Part shown: piece after piece, positions 5,483-12,205 of the stretch
How the letters are laid out: each line of letters opens with the position of its first letter
Numbering within the stretch: the stretch's first letter is position 1
DNA from: DASRCB01 sp035653295
GTDB taxonomy: Bacteria > Acidobacteriota > Terriglobia > Bryobacterales > Bryobacteraceae
Reading direction: 5' to 3'
DNA length: 12,501 nucleotides
Assembly: GCA_035653295.1 (NCBI GenBank)
Contig: DASRCB010000033.1
Coordinates: 1 to 12,501, forward strand
Notes under the pieces: model-generated
What the model was told of the DNA's origin: nothing
Database searches by the model: none
Seen by the model: only the letters and a program-made list of their open reading frames with translations
Position numbers and translations under genes: made by a program

Positions 5483-7402
5483 ATGAAAACATCGATCGTT
5501 CAATTTGCGCTTCTTGTCAGCGCCGGTCTCGTGAGCATGCAGGCAACGACGTTTCAGGCCGCCTCCGGCCCGACGAATTGCCTGCCCGACAACTACGGCG
5601 CGCCATCGATTTGTACGGAGCCGGCATTCACGAGCACGCCGGCGCCTGGACTGACCTTTGCCGATCCTGACCTTGGCGGCACGATCGTGGTGAAAGCGGC
5701 CGGAGTTCATCAATACTCCGGCATCTCCCCACTGAGCGCCAACGGCAGGTATCTTCACACGATGAATGCCGTGAATGGCGGCTCATCCATCCTGGACGCA
5801 AGCACGGGGGCAGTGATCAACAGCGGCGGGAATGTTCCTTACCCGGAATGTCACTGGTCGAATACCAGCGACGATGTGTGTTACTACACTTCCCCTGACG
5901 GTCCGATGCTTATGCGGTATCACGTCTCAACCAACAGCTCGGACGTGCTGATCGATTACACTGGCCGCTTCACCGGAGTGCTTTCCGACGGCGCCACGAC
6001 CGACATATCGAAAGATGAATGGATGGCTTTCTGGGCGTCCGATCAGCACACCATTTGCGCTGTGGACTTGAATCAGCAGGCGACCTATTGCGCCGATTAC
6101 CAGGCAGCAAATCCGCTGAATCAGGTGCAGATCAACAATATAGATTATGTGGCCATTTCCCGGGGCATTGATTCGGTCACGGGCAAGCGCTACGTCCTCG
6201 TTTTCGGCGATTCTGTCGCGATTTACAGCGTCGACCCCGTGAACCACGTGCTGGTCCTGGAGGCGCGCCCCGAAGCCGGCCCATCGAGCATGGGCGACAA
6301 CGACACCAACAATTTCGATGGCGTTTGTCAGCCCGGGGAAGCCTGCCCCACGACCCCGCACGGCGACGTCTTTGAATCCGCCGACGGACAGCAGTACTTC
6401 GCGTTCGAGGGGGGCTACGAGGGCCAGATCGGAAGCAACTACTTCTGTGACCTGACCGTCGTGGCGGTACGGCTGAATGCCGGCGGTCTGTCATTCACTG
6501 ACCAGTCCTTCGGCGGGGGCATGACCCGGATCGTTCCGGTGTCGGCCTGCGGCAACACGTGGCAGTCCTACCATCTTGGCTGCGCGCGCACGCGCTCCAC
6601 CTGCGTCGTCAGCACGGATGGCGGCGCTTACGCTGTTCAGGATGGCAACACGCCGTATCTGAACGAGCTGTTTTTGATGGACGTTTCGCAGGTCCAGTCG
6701 CCCGTGATCACCCAGCTGGCGCAGCACCGCAGCAGTGAAAGCAGCTATTGGCCACAGCCTCGGGCCTCGCTCAACTTCGGCGGCAACGTCGTGGTGTTCG
6801 ACAGCGATTTCGGCGGCTCGCAGTTGTTCGTCAACTATGCCAGCGTCGCGCCCGGCGCCACCATTCTGCCGGGCGTAGGCGTCACCGTTGTGCCGCCACC
6901 CGTAACCGTTGCCGTAACCCCCGGGACGGCAACCCTGGCGGGTGGACAAAGACAGCAGTTCAGGGCGCAGGTGACGGGGACTTCGAACACGGCCGTGAAG
7001 TGGAGCGTCTCTCCGAACCTCGGCACGATTTCCGCCGCCGGAATCTATACCGCACCCGCCAGAATCACGGACGCGCAGACGGTGACAATTACCGCGACAA
7101 GCAGCAAAGACCCCAGTAAATCCGCGAGCGCAACCATACAGTTGGTCCCCGTGACGGTAACCGTAAGCCCGCGCTACGTCTCATTGAATGCCGGCCAGGC
7201 GTGGCAGTTCGCGGCCACGGTAACGGGAACAAGCAATACGGCGGTCAGCTGGGTGCTGACCCCGGCGTTCGGCCAGCTCTCAGCCTCTGGATTGTATCAG
7301 GCGCCGAGAAGAGTGGGCGGCGTGTATGCCATGTTGCTGACCGTGATCAGCAAGCAGGATCCGTCGAAGCGGGACTTCGCGTTTGTTTTGGTGAATCCGT
7401 AA
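5483..7402 (+). CDS. Exported cysteine-rich beta-propeller-like protein with two C-terminal Ig-like domains
   Basis: This is a 639-residue protein from the ATG at 5483, chosen because it opens a Sec signal peptide (MKTSIVQFALLVSAGLVSMQ, cleavage about residues 21-27). Residues about 28-465 form a domain with repeated beta-strand units such as PLSANGRYLHTMN, TDISKDEWMAFWA and GKRYVLVFGDSVAIYSVD. These look like blades of a TolB/YVTN-type propeller, but I recognise no named family. Twelve cysteines lie outside the signal peptide, consistent with disulphides in an extracytoplasmic protein. Residues 272-289 hold an acidic loop (DNDTNNFDGVCQPGEACP) resembling a calcium loop. Residues 473-639 are two Ig-like repeats. 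No catalytic motif is visible. A paralogue follows after 62 nt. Shine-Dalgarno support is weak. Function is unknown; surface display or adhesion is an inference. Confidence 0.8.
   Translation: MKTSIVQFALLVSAGLVSMQATTFQAASGPTNCLPDNYGAPSICTEPAFTSTPAPGLTFADPDLGGTIVVKAAGVHQYSGISPLSANGRYLHTMNAVNGGSSILDASTGAVINSGGNVPYPECHWSNTSDDVCYYTSPDGPMLMRYHVSTNSSDVLIDYTGRFTGVLSDGATTDISKDEWMAFWASDQHTICAVDLNQQATYCADYQAANPLNQVQINNIDYVAISRGIDSVTGKRYVLVFGDSVAIYSVDPVNHVLVLEARPEAGPSSMGDNDTNNFDGVCQPGEACPTTPHGDVFESADGQQYFAFEGGYEGQIGSNYFCDLTVVAVRLNAGGLSFTDQSFGGGMTRIVPVSACGNTWQSYHLGCARTRSTCVVSTDGGAYAVQDGNTPYLNELFLMDVSQVQSPVITQLAQHRSSESSYWPQPRASLNFGGNVVVFDSDFGGSQLFVNYASVAPGATILPGVGVTVVPPPVTVAVTPGTATLAGGQRQQFRAQVTGTSNTAVKWSVSPNLGTISAAGIYTAPARITDAQTVTITATSSKDPSKSASATIQLVPVTVTVSPRYVSLNAGQAWQFAATVTGTSNTAVSWVLTPAFGQLSASGLYQAPRRVGGVYAMLLTVISKQDPSKRDFAFVLVNP
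6899..7399 (+). repeat. Two tandem bacterial Ig-like domains within the exported protein
   Basis: Repeat 1 covers residues 473-555 and repeat 2 covers residues 556-639. Both follow the same plan: PVTV-V-P at the start, a G-q--QF-a-VTGTSNTAV-W core, a P--G--SA-G-Y-AP segment, then a TVT-strand and the K-DPSK turn. TGTSNTAV is identical in both. This Big-type module is very common in acidobacterial exported proteins, where it acts as a stalk or spacer. The second copy is the more diverged after its APRR segment. Confidence 0.8.
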
Positions 7403-7404
7403 CA

Positions 7405-7453
7405 GCGCGGTGCGCGCGGCTCAGTACCATATTCCGGGCCGCGCGCGCCGTGC
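7405..7453 (+). terminator. 16-bp GC-rich hairpin between the paralogues
   Basis: The left arm 7405-7420 pairs along its whole length with the right arm 7438-7453 (14 Watson-Crick and 2 G-U pairs) around a 17-nt loop. It begins 2 nt after the stop of the first paralogue. No U-tract follows, so it may act as an intrinsic terminator of unusual form, an attenuator or an RNA-stability element. It ends 11 nt before the GTG at 7465 and would occlude the normal ribosome site of that start. Confidence 0.55.
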
Positions 7454-7464
7454 TACGATGACGC

Positions 7465-8940
7465 GTGAAGGAACAGTTCCTGCTTTTGTTGTCAATCGAT
7501 GTGCGGCGCAGGCGCCGTGGTCTGGTCCTTGCCGCTCTCGCCGGTTTACTCGTCTCATCCCTGTGTGCGGTGCGGGGGGCCAGCACCGCGCAATTCAAGT
7601 GGCTGGCAAAACCCGTAAGCTGCGCCGCTGATTCAGTCAAGGCCCTCTCGGTCTGCACTCCCCAGCCGCTGTCGGTCACGCCCGCGCCGGGCGCCACTTA
7701 CACCGATCCGAACTTTGGCGGTGAAGTCAGCATCGTCGCGCCGGGCGTGCACCAGTATTCCGGCATCTCGCCTCTGAGTCTCGGAGACAAATACCTGCAC
7801 GTTATGAATGAGGCGAACGGTGGGTCATCCATCCTCAACGCCGCCTCAGGCCGCGTGGTCAGGACGGGCAGCAACGTCCCTTATCCGGAATGCCACTGGT
7901 CGAATACCAGTGATGATGTCTGTTACTACTTCTCACCGGAAAAACCGCAGATCATGCGCTACCGCGTGTCGAAGGACGACTCGGATGTGCTCATCGACTA
8001 CAGTGATCGCTTCACCGGCCGCCTCGCCGACGGCGCCACAACCGATCTGTCGAAAGACGAATGGCTCGCATTCTGGGCGCAGGATCAGCATACCGTCTGC
8101 GCCGTCGATCTGAAGGCGAAGGCGACCTACTGTGCTGATTACAAGGCTCCCGACCCGCGCGCGCTCGTCCCCATCAACAATATCGACTACGTGTCGATAT
8201 CGCGCGGCGTGGATGCGGTGAGCGGCAAGCGATACGTTGTCATCTTCGGTGATCCGCTCGCCATCTACAGCGTCGACACGGCGAATCGCCGGCTCGCACT
8301 GGAAGCGCGCCCCGATTCGGGGCCCGGCAATATGGGAAACAATCCGAAGAACAACGCAGACGGAATCTGCCAGCCTGGCGAGACTTGCCCGACCAATCCG
8401 CACGGGGATGTCTTCGAGGCGCCCGATGGGCAGCAATTCTTTATTTACGAAGCCGGTTACCAGGGCACTTTCAGCGGTTCATATCACTGTGAGCTGACGC
8501 TGTCCACGGTCCGCCTGAACGCGGGTGGAAAAGCGTTCACCGATTCGACGCTGGGTGGCGGGTTGACGCGCGTGCTGCCGATCTCGCTGTGCGGGACAAC
8601 CTGGCAGTCCTATCACGTCGGCTGCGCGCGAAACAAGCCCGTGTGCGTGGTCAGCACCGATGGGGGCGCCAACGCGGAGCAGGACGGAAAAACGCCTTAT
8701 TTCAACGAAGTTTTTCTGGTCAGCTTCGACCGGGGCGCGGCGCCGGCAATTACGCCGGTAGCCATGCACCACAGCAGCGAATCGAAGTACTGGACCCAGC
8801 CCCGCGCGGCCCTGAACTTCTCCGGAGACACGATCGTCTTCGATTCCGACTTCGGCGGACCGAAGCTGTTCGTCAGTTATGCCCGACCGAAGCGCGTGGC
8901 CGCGGCGACAGAGCCTCAGCCAAAACAGCAGGAGCGTTAG
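7465..8940 (+). CDS. Exported cysteine-rich beta-propeller-like protein, second paralogue (no Ig domains)
   Basis: From the GTG at 7465 this is 491 residues. A later GTG at 7501 (479 residues) gives a tidier signal peptide that begins with five arginines and continues GLVLAALAGLLVSSL; neither start has a clear Shine-Dalgarno. The mature part aligns end to end with the propeller-like domain of the preceding gene. Over about 165 residues aligned by eye roughly 70% are identical, including VHQYSGISPLS, VPYPECHWSNTSDDVCYY and PHGDVFE. All 12 cysteines outside the signal region keep their positions. It ends after LFVSYARP with a short Gln/Lys/Pro tail, exactly where the first copy enters its Ig-like domains. 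The acidic loop is degraded here (NNPKNNADGICQPGETCP). The pair arose by tandem duplication, and selection has kept the fold. Function is unknown. Confidence 0.78.
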   Translation: MKEQFLLLLSIDVRRRRRGLVLAALAGLLVSSLCAVRGASTAQFKWLAKPVSCAADSVKALSVCTPQPLSVTPAPGATYTDPNFGGEVSIVAPGVHQYSGISPLSLGDKYLHVMNEANGGSSILNAASGRVVRTGSNVPYPECHWSNTSDDVCYYFSPEKPQIMRYRVSKDDSDVLIDYSDRFTGRLADGATTDLSKDEWLAFWAQDQHTVCAVDLKAKATYCADYKAPDPRALVPINNIDYVSISRGVDAVSGKRYVVIFGDPLAIYSVDTANRRLALEARPDSGPGNMGNNPKNNADGICQPGETCPTNPHGDVFEAPDGQQFFIYEAGYQGTFSGSYHCELTLSTVRLNAGGKAFTDSTLGGGLTRVLPISLCGTTWQSYHVGCARNKPVCVVSTDGGANAEQDGKTPYFNEVFLVSFDRGAAPAITPVAMHHSSESKYWTQPRAALNFSGDTIVFDSDFGGPKLFVSYARPKRVAAATEPQPKQQER

Positions 8941-8947
8941 AGAGCGC

Positions 8948-10459
8948 TCAGCGGTCAACGGGCGAAATGTCGCAGGTCTGCTTCGCGCCGTCGTAGGTGA
9001 CCACTACCCAGCGCGCTCGGCCAAAGCGCCGGGCGACCTCGGAGCGGCGCGCCGGACCGGGATCGATCAGATACAGCATCGGGGCATGCGGCCAGTCCGC
9101 GTCGTTGACGTTGTAGTTAAACGACGCAAAGCCCTCGTCAACGGGCATGTGCTCAGTCCGCATGAACACGATCCCGCCCGGGACGTGGACTCCCGCCAAA
9201 GCGTCACGGTAGATCAGCGAGGGCCGCACGCGGGCCTTGATATCGTGCACTTCGATGCCGTATTGCAACGCCTGCATGAGTCCAAAAAGAACGGCCGTGA
9301 GATAGAGCGCGGACTTTCGAACGCGCCAGCGCTCGAGGATTGCAAGCAGGCCCGCGCCGGCGAGCACGGCCATGGGCGCCAGACCTTCGAAGTACATGCG
9401 TTGGCCGGGAAGGGAGATGTTAGGCACGACGTTCAGGTTGTTCATGCAAACCTCTCCAACGAACACACTTGCCAACAGCACCGACCAGCGCCGCTGTCCG
9501 GTGAGGCGCACCATCGCGTAACCAGCAAGCAGAAACAGGAACGGCGTCGCATAGAACACGGTCGAGAGGAGACTCGAGGCCGTGTACCTCGGGCCGTAAG
9601 CGAGGATGGCGCGTGGATTCAGGGTGACTTCCGGGGGAGTCTTTGTGCCCGCCGATAAAGCGTATGGCGATCTGAGCCAGGAGTGTGTGAAATACCCGTT
9701 CTGTAAGGCAAAGAGGCCGCCGACCAACAGCAGCGCCGGCAATAACCAGGGCAGAAGCCGAAACAGCATCTCCCGGTCGCCCCGCAGAAACACCACCAGC
9801 GCCACTGCCAGGCCGGCGCTCACACCAAGCGCGGTAAACGGGTGCACGAAGAGCGTGAGTCCAACCACCAGGAACCCCGCTGCACACAGCGGCGGCCGCC
9901 GCTCCTGTAACCCGAGCACGATGGCCCACAGCCCCGCGGCGATCATACAGGCGGCCAACGCATGCGGCATGTCGCCCGAGGTATTCATAAAAAACCAGGG
10001 ACAGGGAACCAGCAGCAGAGCGGCCGCAGCGCCGGTATGTTCGTCGTACAGGGCGCTGGCCAGGCGGTAGGTGAGCCAGACCAGAAGCACACCGAGCAGA
10101 GGCGTCACCAGCCAGCTGGCTCCCAGCGCCTGGCCCATGGCCAGAACCATCGGCCAGCCGATGGGATACATGACGGACCAGCCGCCGGGAGTCGAAATGT
10201 GGTGGTTAAAGTGGACTTCTTGGGGAACCGGGCCGTCCCAGGTCGCTCCCGGAAGCGCCGGCGCCCGCAATCGCCCGGTCCGAAGAATCCTGGCCTGAAA
10301 CCGGTACGACATCTCATCCGGCTGGGTCATGGCATGGCGCACCTGCCAGGCAAGGAAGGCCGAGCACAGCAGCGCGGAAGCAGCGATCAGTAGCAGGACC
10401 AGCCGCGGACGGCGGAACAGGGAAGCCGGTCTCAGCTCTGGTGTGATCTCCAGCTCCAT
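8948..10459 (-). CDS. GT-C fold membrane glycosyltransferase (GT39/ArnT-like)
   Basis: This is a 503-residue polytopic protein from the ATG at 10459. The first membrane helix (about residues 19-37) is followed by an extracytoplasmic loop with TQPDEMSYRFQARILRTGRL. The Asp48-Glu49 pair at this place is the acidic motif of GT-C enzymes, which transfer sugars from polyprenyl-phosphate donors on the periplasmic side. About ten further hydrophobic segments follow, then a soluble C-terminal part from about residue 400 with VFMRTEHMPVDEGFASFNYN. Family membership comes from topology plus this motif; the donor and acceptor cannot be read. It overlaps the upstream small membrane protein by 28 nt. The open frame continues to 10531, but the extra residues are Arg/Ala-rich and lie over that gene. 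The stop is 7 nt from the convergent paralogue gene. Confidence 0.78.
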   Translation of the reverse strand: MELEITPELRPASLFRRPRLVLLLIAASALLCSAFLAWQVRHAMTQPDEMSYRFQARILRTGRLRAPALPGATWDGPVPQEVHFNHHISTPGGWSVMYPIGWPMVLAMGQALGASWLVTPLLGVLLVWLTYRLASALYDEHTGAAAALLLVPCPWFFMNTSGDMPHALAACMIAAGLWAIVLGLQERRPPLCAAGFLVVGLTLFVHPFTALGVSAGLAVALVVFLRGDREMLFRLLPWLLPALLLVGGLFALQNGYFTHSWLRSPYALSAGTKTPPEVTLNPRAILAYGPRYTASSLLSTVFYATPFLFLLAGYAMVRLTGQRRWSVLLASVFVGEVCMNNLNVVPNISLPGQRMYFEGLAPMAVLAGAGLLAILERWRVRKSALYLTAVLFGLMQALQYGIEVHDIKARVRPSLIYRDALAGVHVPGGIVFMRTEHMPVDEGFASFNYNVNDADWPHAPMLYLIDPGPARRSEVARRFGRARWVVVTYDGAKQTCDISPVDR

Positions 10460-10593
10460 ATCAGGCACGGCAGCACGGCGAAATACTGGAACGCGATCAT
10501 GCGCAGCAGCGCGTGCGGCGTTCCGCGCCACGCGACGATCAGCGCACCATGTGCGATAACCGCCACCATCAGGGCAATATCGGAGAGACGCAA
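10432..10593 (-). CDS. Small two-helix membrane protein, uncharacterised
   Basis: This is a 53-residue reading frame starting at TTG (10593). An AAGGA Shine-Dalgarno (10606-10610, read on the minus strand) overlaps the TAA of the upstream ligase gene and sits 12 nt before the start. The product has two hydrophobic segments, DIALMVAVIAHGALIVAW and MIAFQYFAVLPCLIWSW, separated by a short RGTPHALLR loop, and ends RSHQS. Most codon third positions are G or C across its whole length, as in neighbouring genes. It fills the gap between the O-antigen ligase and the GT-C enzyme and overlaps the latter by 28 nt, which suggests an operon. An ATG twelve codons further in is an alternative start but would cut the first helix. 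I recognise no family. Confidence 0.55.
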   Translation of the reverse strand: MRLSDIALMVAVIAHGALIVAWRGTPHALLRMIAFQYFAVLPCLIWSWRSHQS

Positions 10594-10606
10594 TACGGAA
10601 CCATCC

Positions 10607-12022
10607 TTAGCGCCTCTGAACCGCGGGCGACAGGCGCACGGCCAGAGGCTCGATTTCGTACGCAACGGTTCGCAGCGCCACCGCGAAACCGGCCAAAAAG
10701 GGCAGAACGCTGGTATACGCAATGTGATCGAAAAACGTGCAGACCGCATAAACGACGAGGGCCGTAATCAAACACATGCCGAGCGCGTGAATATCGCGAT
10801 ACGCCGGATCGCCTCGGGTGGCGGCGAACAGCCGATAGCTGGTGCGAAACGAATAAAGGAGCACGGCGCAGTAGGCGAAGAAAGCAGGGAATCCGCACTC
10901 ACTGGCGACCTGTGTGTAACTATTGTGGGTGCCCAGCCAGTTGGAATGCTTCCCTTTCTTCTCGGCCTCCCCATTCACAGCTACGGGGAACTGATCAGGG
11001 CCGACCCCGAACAGCGGGTGGGTGAACGCCATCGTAATGCTCTGGCGCAGCAGTTCTTCTCGCTGCAGGCGCGACGCGATAGCCGAGCGCTCGTCGTCGT
11101 TCTTCGCCGAATACATGTCCGGCTGCGAGAATGCCAGTTTCAAGCGGTTGAGAGTCTCGGGGGAAACGAAAACCAGGGCAGGAATGACAAGCGCCCCCGT
11201 GATCAACAGGATCAGAATCTTCCGCCTGCTCAGAACAGTGACGACCAGCGCCAGAGCGATAGCCCCCAGAAGACCGCCTCGCGATCCCGTCTTTAGGACA
11301 TAAAGCAGTGAAAAGCCTATCCCGGCTATGGCGAAGATCTTCAGCGGAAGCTTCCCCACGTATACAAGAAAGAATAATGCGGTGATGCCGAACAACACCT
11401 GCATCGCGAGTTCGTTTGCGTTCCCAAAGAACAGACTGCCTTCGATGGCGAAGCGGCTTCCGTCCGCGGATCCGAACGCAAAGCAGGAAAGGAGCAGAAG
11501 AAGCGAGGCCGCGATCTGCACCCGCATAAGGCGACCGAGTTGTGCGCGAGTGACGGTGAAGGCGGTCACGTAATAAAACAGAATCCAGTTCCTCGGCAGC
11601 CAGTTCATTATGACCGCATTGAAACTGCCACCTCTCCAGACGCTGAACGGAATATCGATGATGAGCCACGCCATATAAAACAGCCATACCTTGCCTTCCC
11701 GGCTGCGCAGACTTCGAAACAGGCCGCCGGAGGCAAACAGAAGGAACGGCAGGAGAAGCTCGGAGATATTCGAGAGATACGCTTTGGTGTGGAACAAGCG
11801 ATTCGTCAAGTCATTCGCGTATCCGGACAGCAGGTAAACACTGAGCATCACGAAGCCGATGCGCTGGACCGCCGAAGGCGTGACCAGTCTGCGGAGAGCC
11901 TCGGCCGGTTGAGCAGAAGCGGGCGCTGCATTGGATTCGACGGCCGAGACGCCGGGCGGTACTGCCGCGTCCAACGTCGCGGAACCGGCCTGCAGGACTC
12001 GTGGATTATTGAACTTGCTCAT
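10607..12022 (-). CDS. O-antigen ligase/polymerase family membrane protein (Wzy_C)
   Basis: This is a 471-residue polytopic protein with an N-terminal cytoplasmic Ala/Pro-rich stretch and about 10-12 membrane helices. The family motifs are present: LKTGSRGGLLGA with Arg248 before a helix, then a long periplasmic loop holding THPLFGVGPDQFP and GTHNSYTQVASECGFPAFF with His366. The Arg and His correspond in position to the essential pair described for WaaL ligases. These enzymes move a glycan from undecaprenyl diphosphate to lipid A core or another acceptor. Polymerases and protein O-oligosaccharyltransferases share the domain, so the exact role is open. The ATG at 12022 is chosen; a TTG at 12043 would add seven residues. 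It is likely the first gene of the minus-strand operon. Confidence 0.85.
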   Translation of the reverse strand: MSKFNNPRVLQAGSATLDAAVPPGVSAVESNAAPASAQPAEALRRLVTPSAVQRIGFVMLSVYLLSGYANDLTNRLFHTKAYLSNISELLLPFLLFASGGLFRSLRSREGKVWLFYMAWLIIDIPFSVWRGGSFNAVIMNWLPRNWILFYYVTAFTVTRAQLGRLMRVQIAASLLLLLSCFAFGSADGSRFAIEGSLFFGNANELAMQVLFGITALFFLVYVGKLPLKIFAIAGIGFSLLYVLKTGSRGGLLGAIALALVVTVLSRRKILILLITGALVIPALVFVSPETLNRLKLAFSQPDMYSAKNDDERSAIASRLQREELLRQSITMAFTHPLFGVGPDQFPVAVNGEAEKKGKHSNWLGTHNSYTQVASECGFPAFFAYCAVLLYSFRTSYRLFAATRGDPAYRDIHALGMCLITALVVYAVCTFFDHIAYTSVLPFLAGFAVALRTVAYEIEPLAVRLSPAVQRR

Positions 12023-12205
12023 CGCAGCGGCGCTCGCGCTCAAAACGGATACTCATCTATGTTCGCCCAACCCGGCTCCCAGCCGCAAGTTCATCTGATC
12101 ACCATTGAGGGCTCCTGACAACATGCCGAACCCTGACCGCGAAACGGTCATTGCGGCAATCGCGGCTGCTATATTAGGAGGGTTCTCCGACGGCAATTCC
12201 GTTTC
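12023..12205. promoter_or_regulatory. Divergent promoter region between ligase and GT-C genes
   Basis: This 183-bp gap separates divergent starts and has no gene of its own. On the plus strand TATATT (12170-12175) is a plausible -10 box; no -35 stands at the right spacing. Immediately after it AGGAGGG (12176-12182) lies in a small hairpin, GGAG-GGTT-CTCC (12177-12188). On the minus strand TTGTCA (plus-strand 12116-12121) resembles a -35, but the matching -10 is poor. Confidence 0.35.

Noticed and set aside
7471..7481. Palindrome GGAACAGTTCC just inside the second paralogue
   Set aside because: It has only 5-bp half-sites within coding sequence and no second copy, so nothing supports an operator.
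7555..7570. Possible lipobox (SSLC) in the second paralogue signal peptide
   Set aside because: Leucine at -1 does not fit the lipobox, and the first paralogue has no equivalent cysteine.
8942..8949. Palindrome GAGCGCTC and a 5-bp hairpin at the convergent stops of the second paralogue and the GT-C gene
   Set aside because: The stem is short with no U-tract on either strand; too weak to call a terminator.
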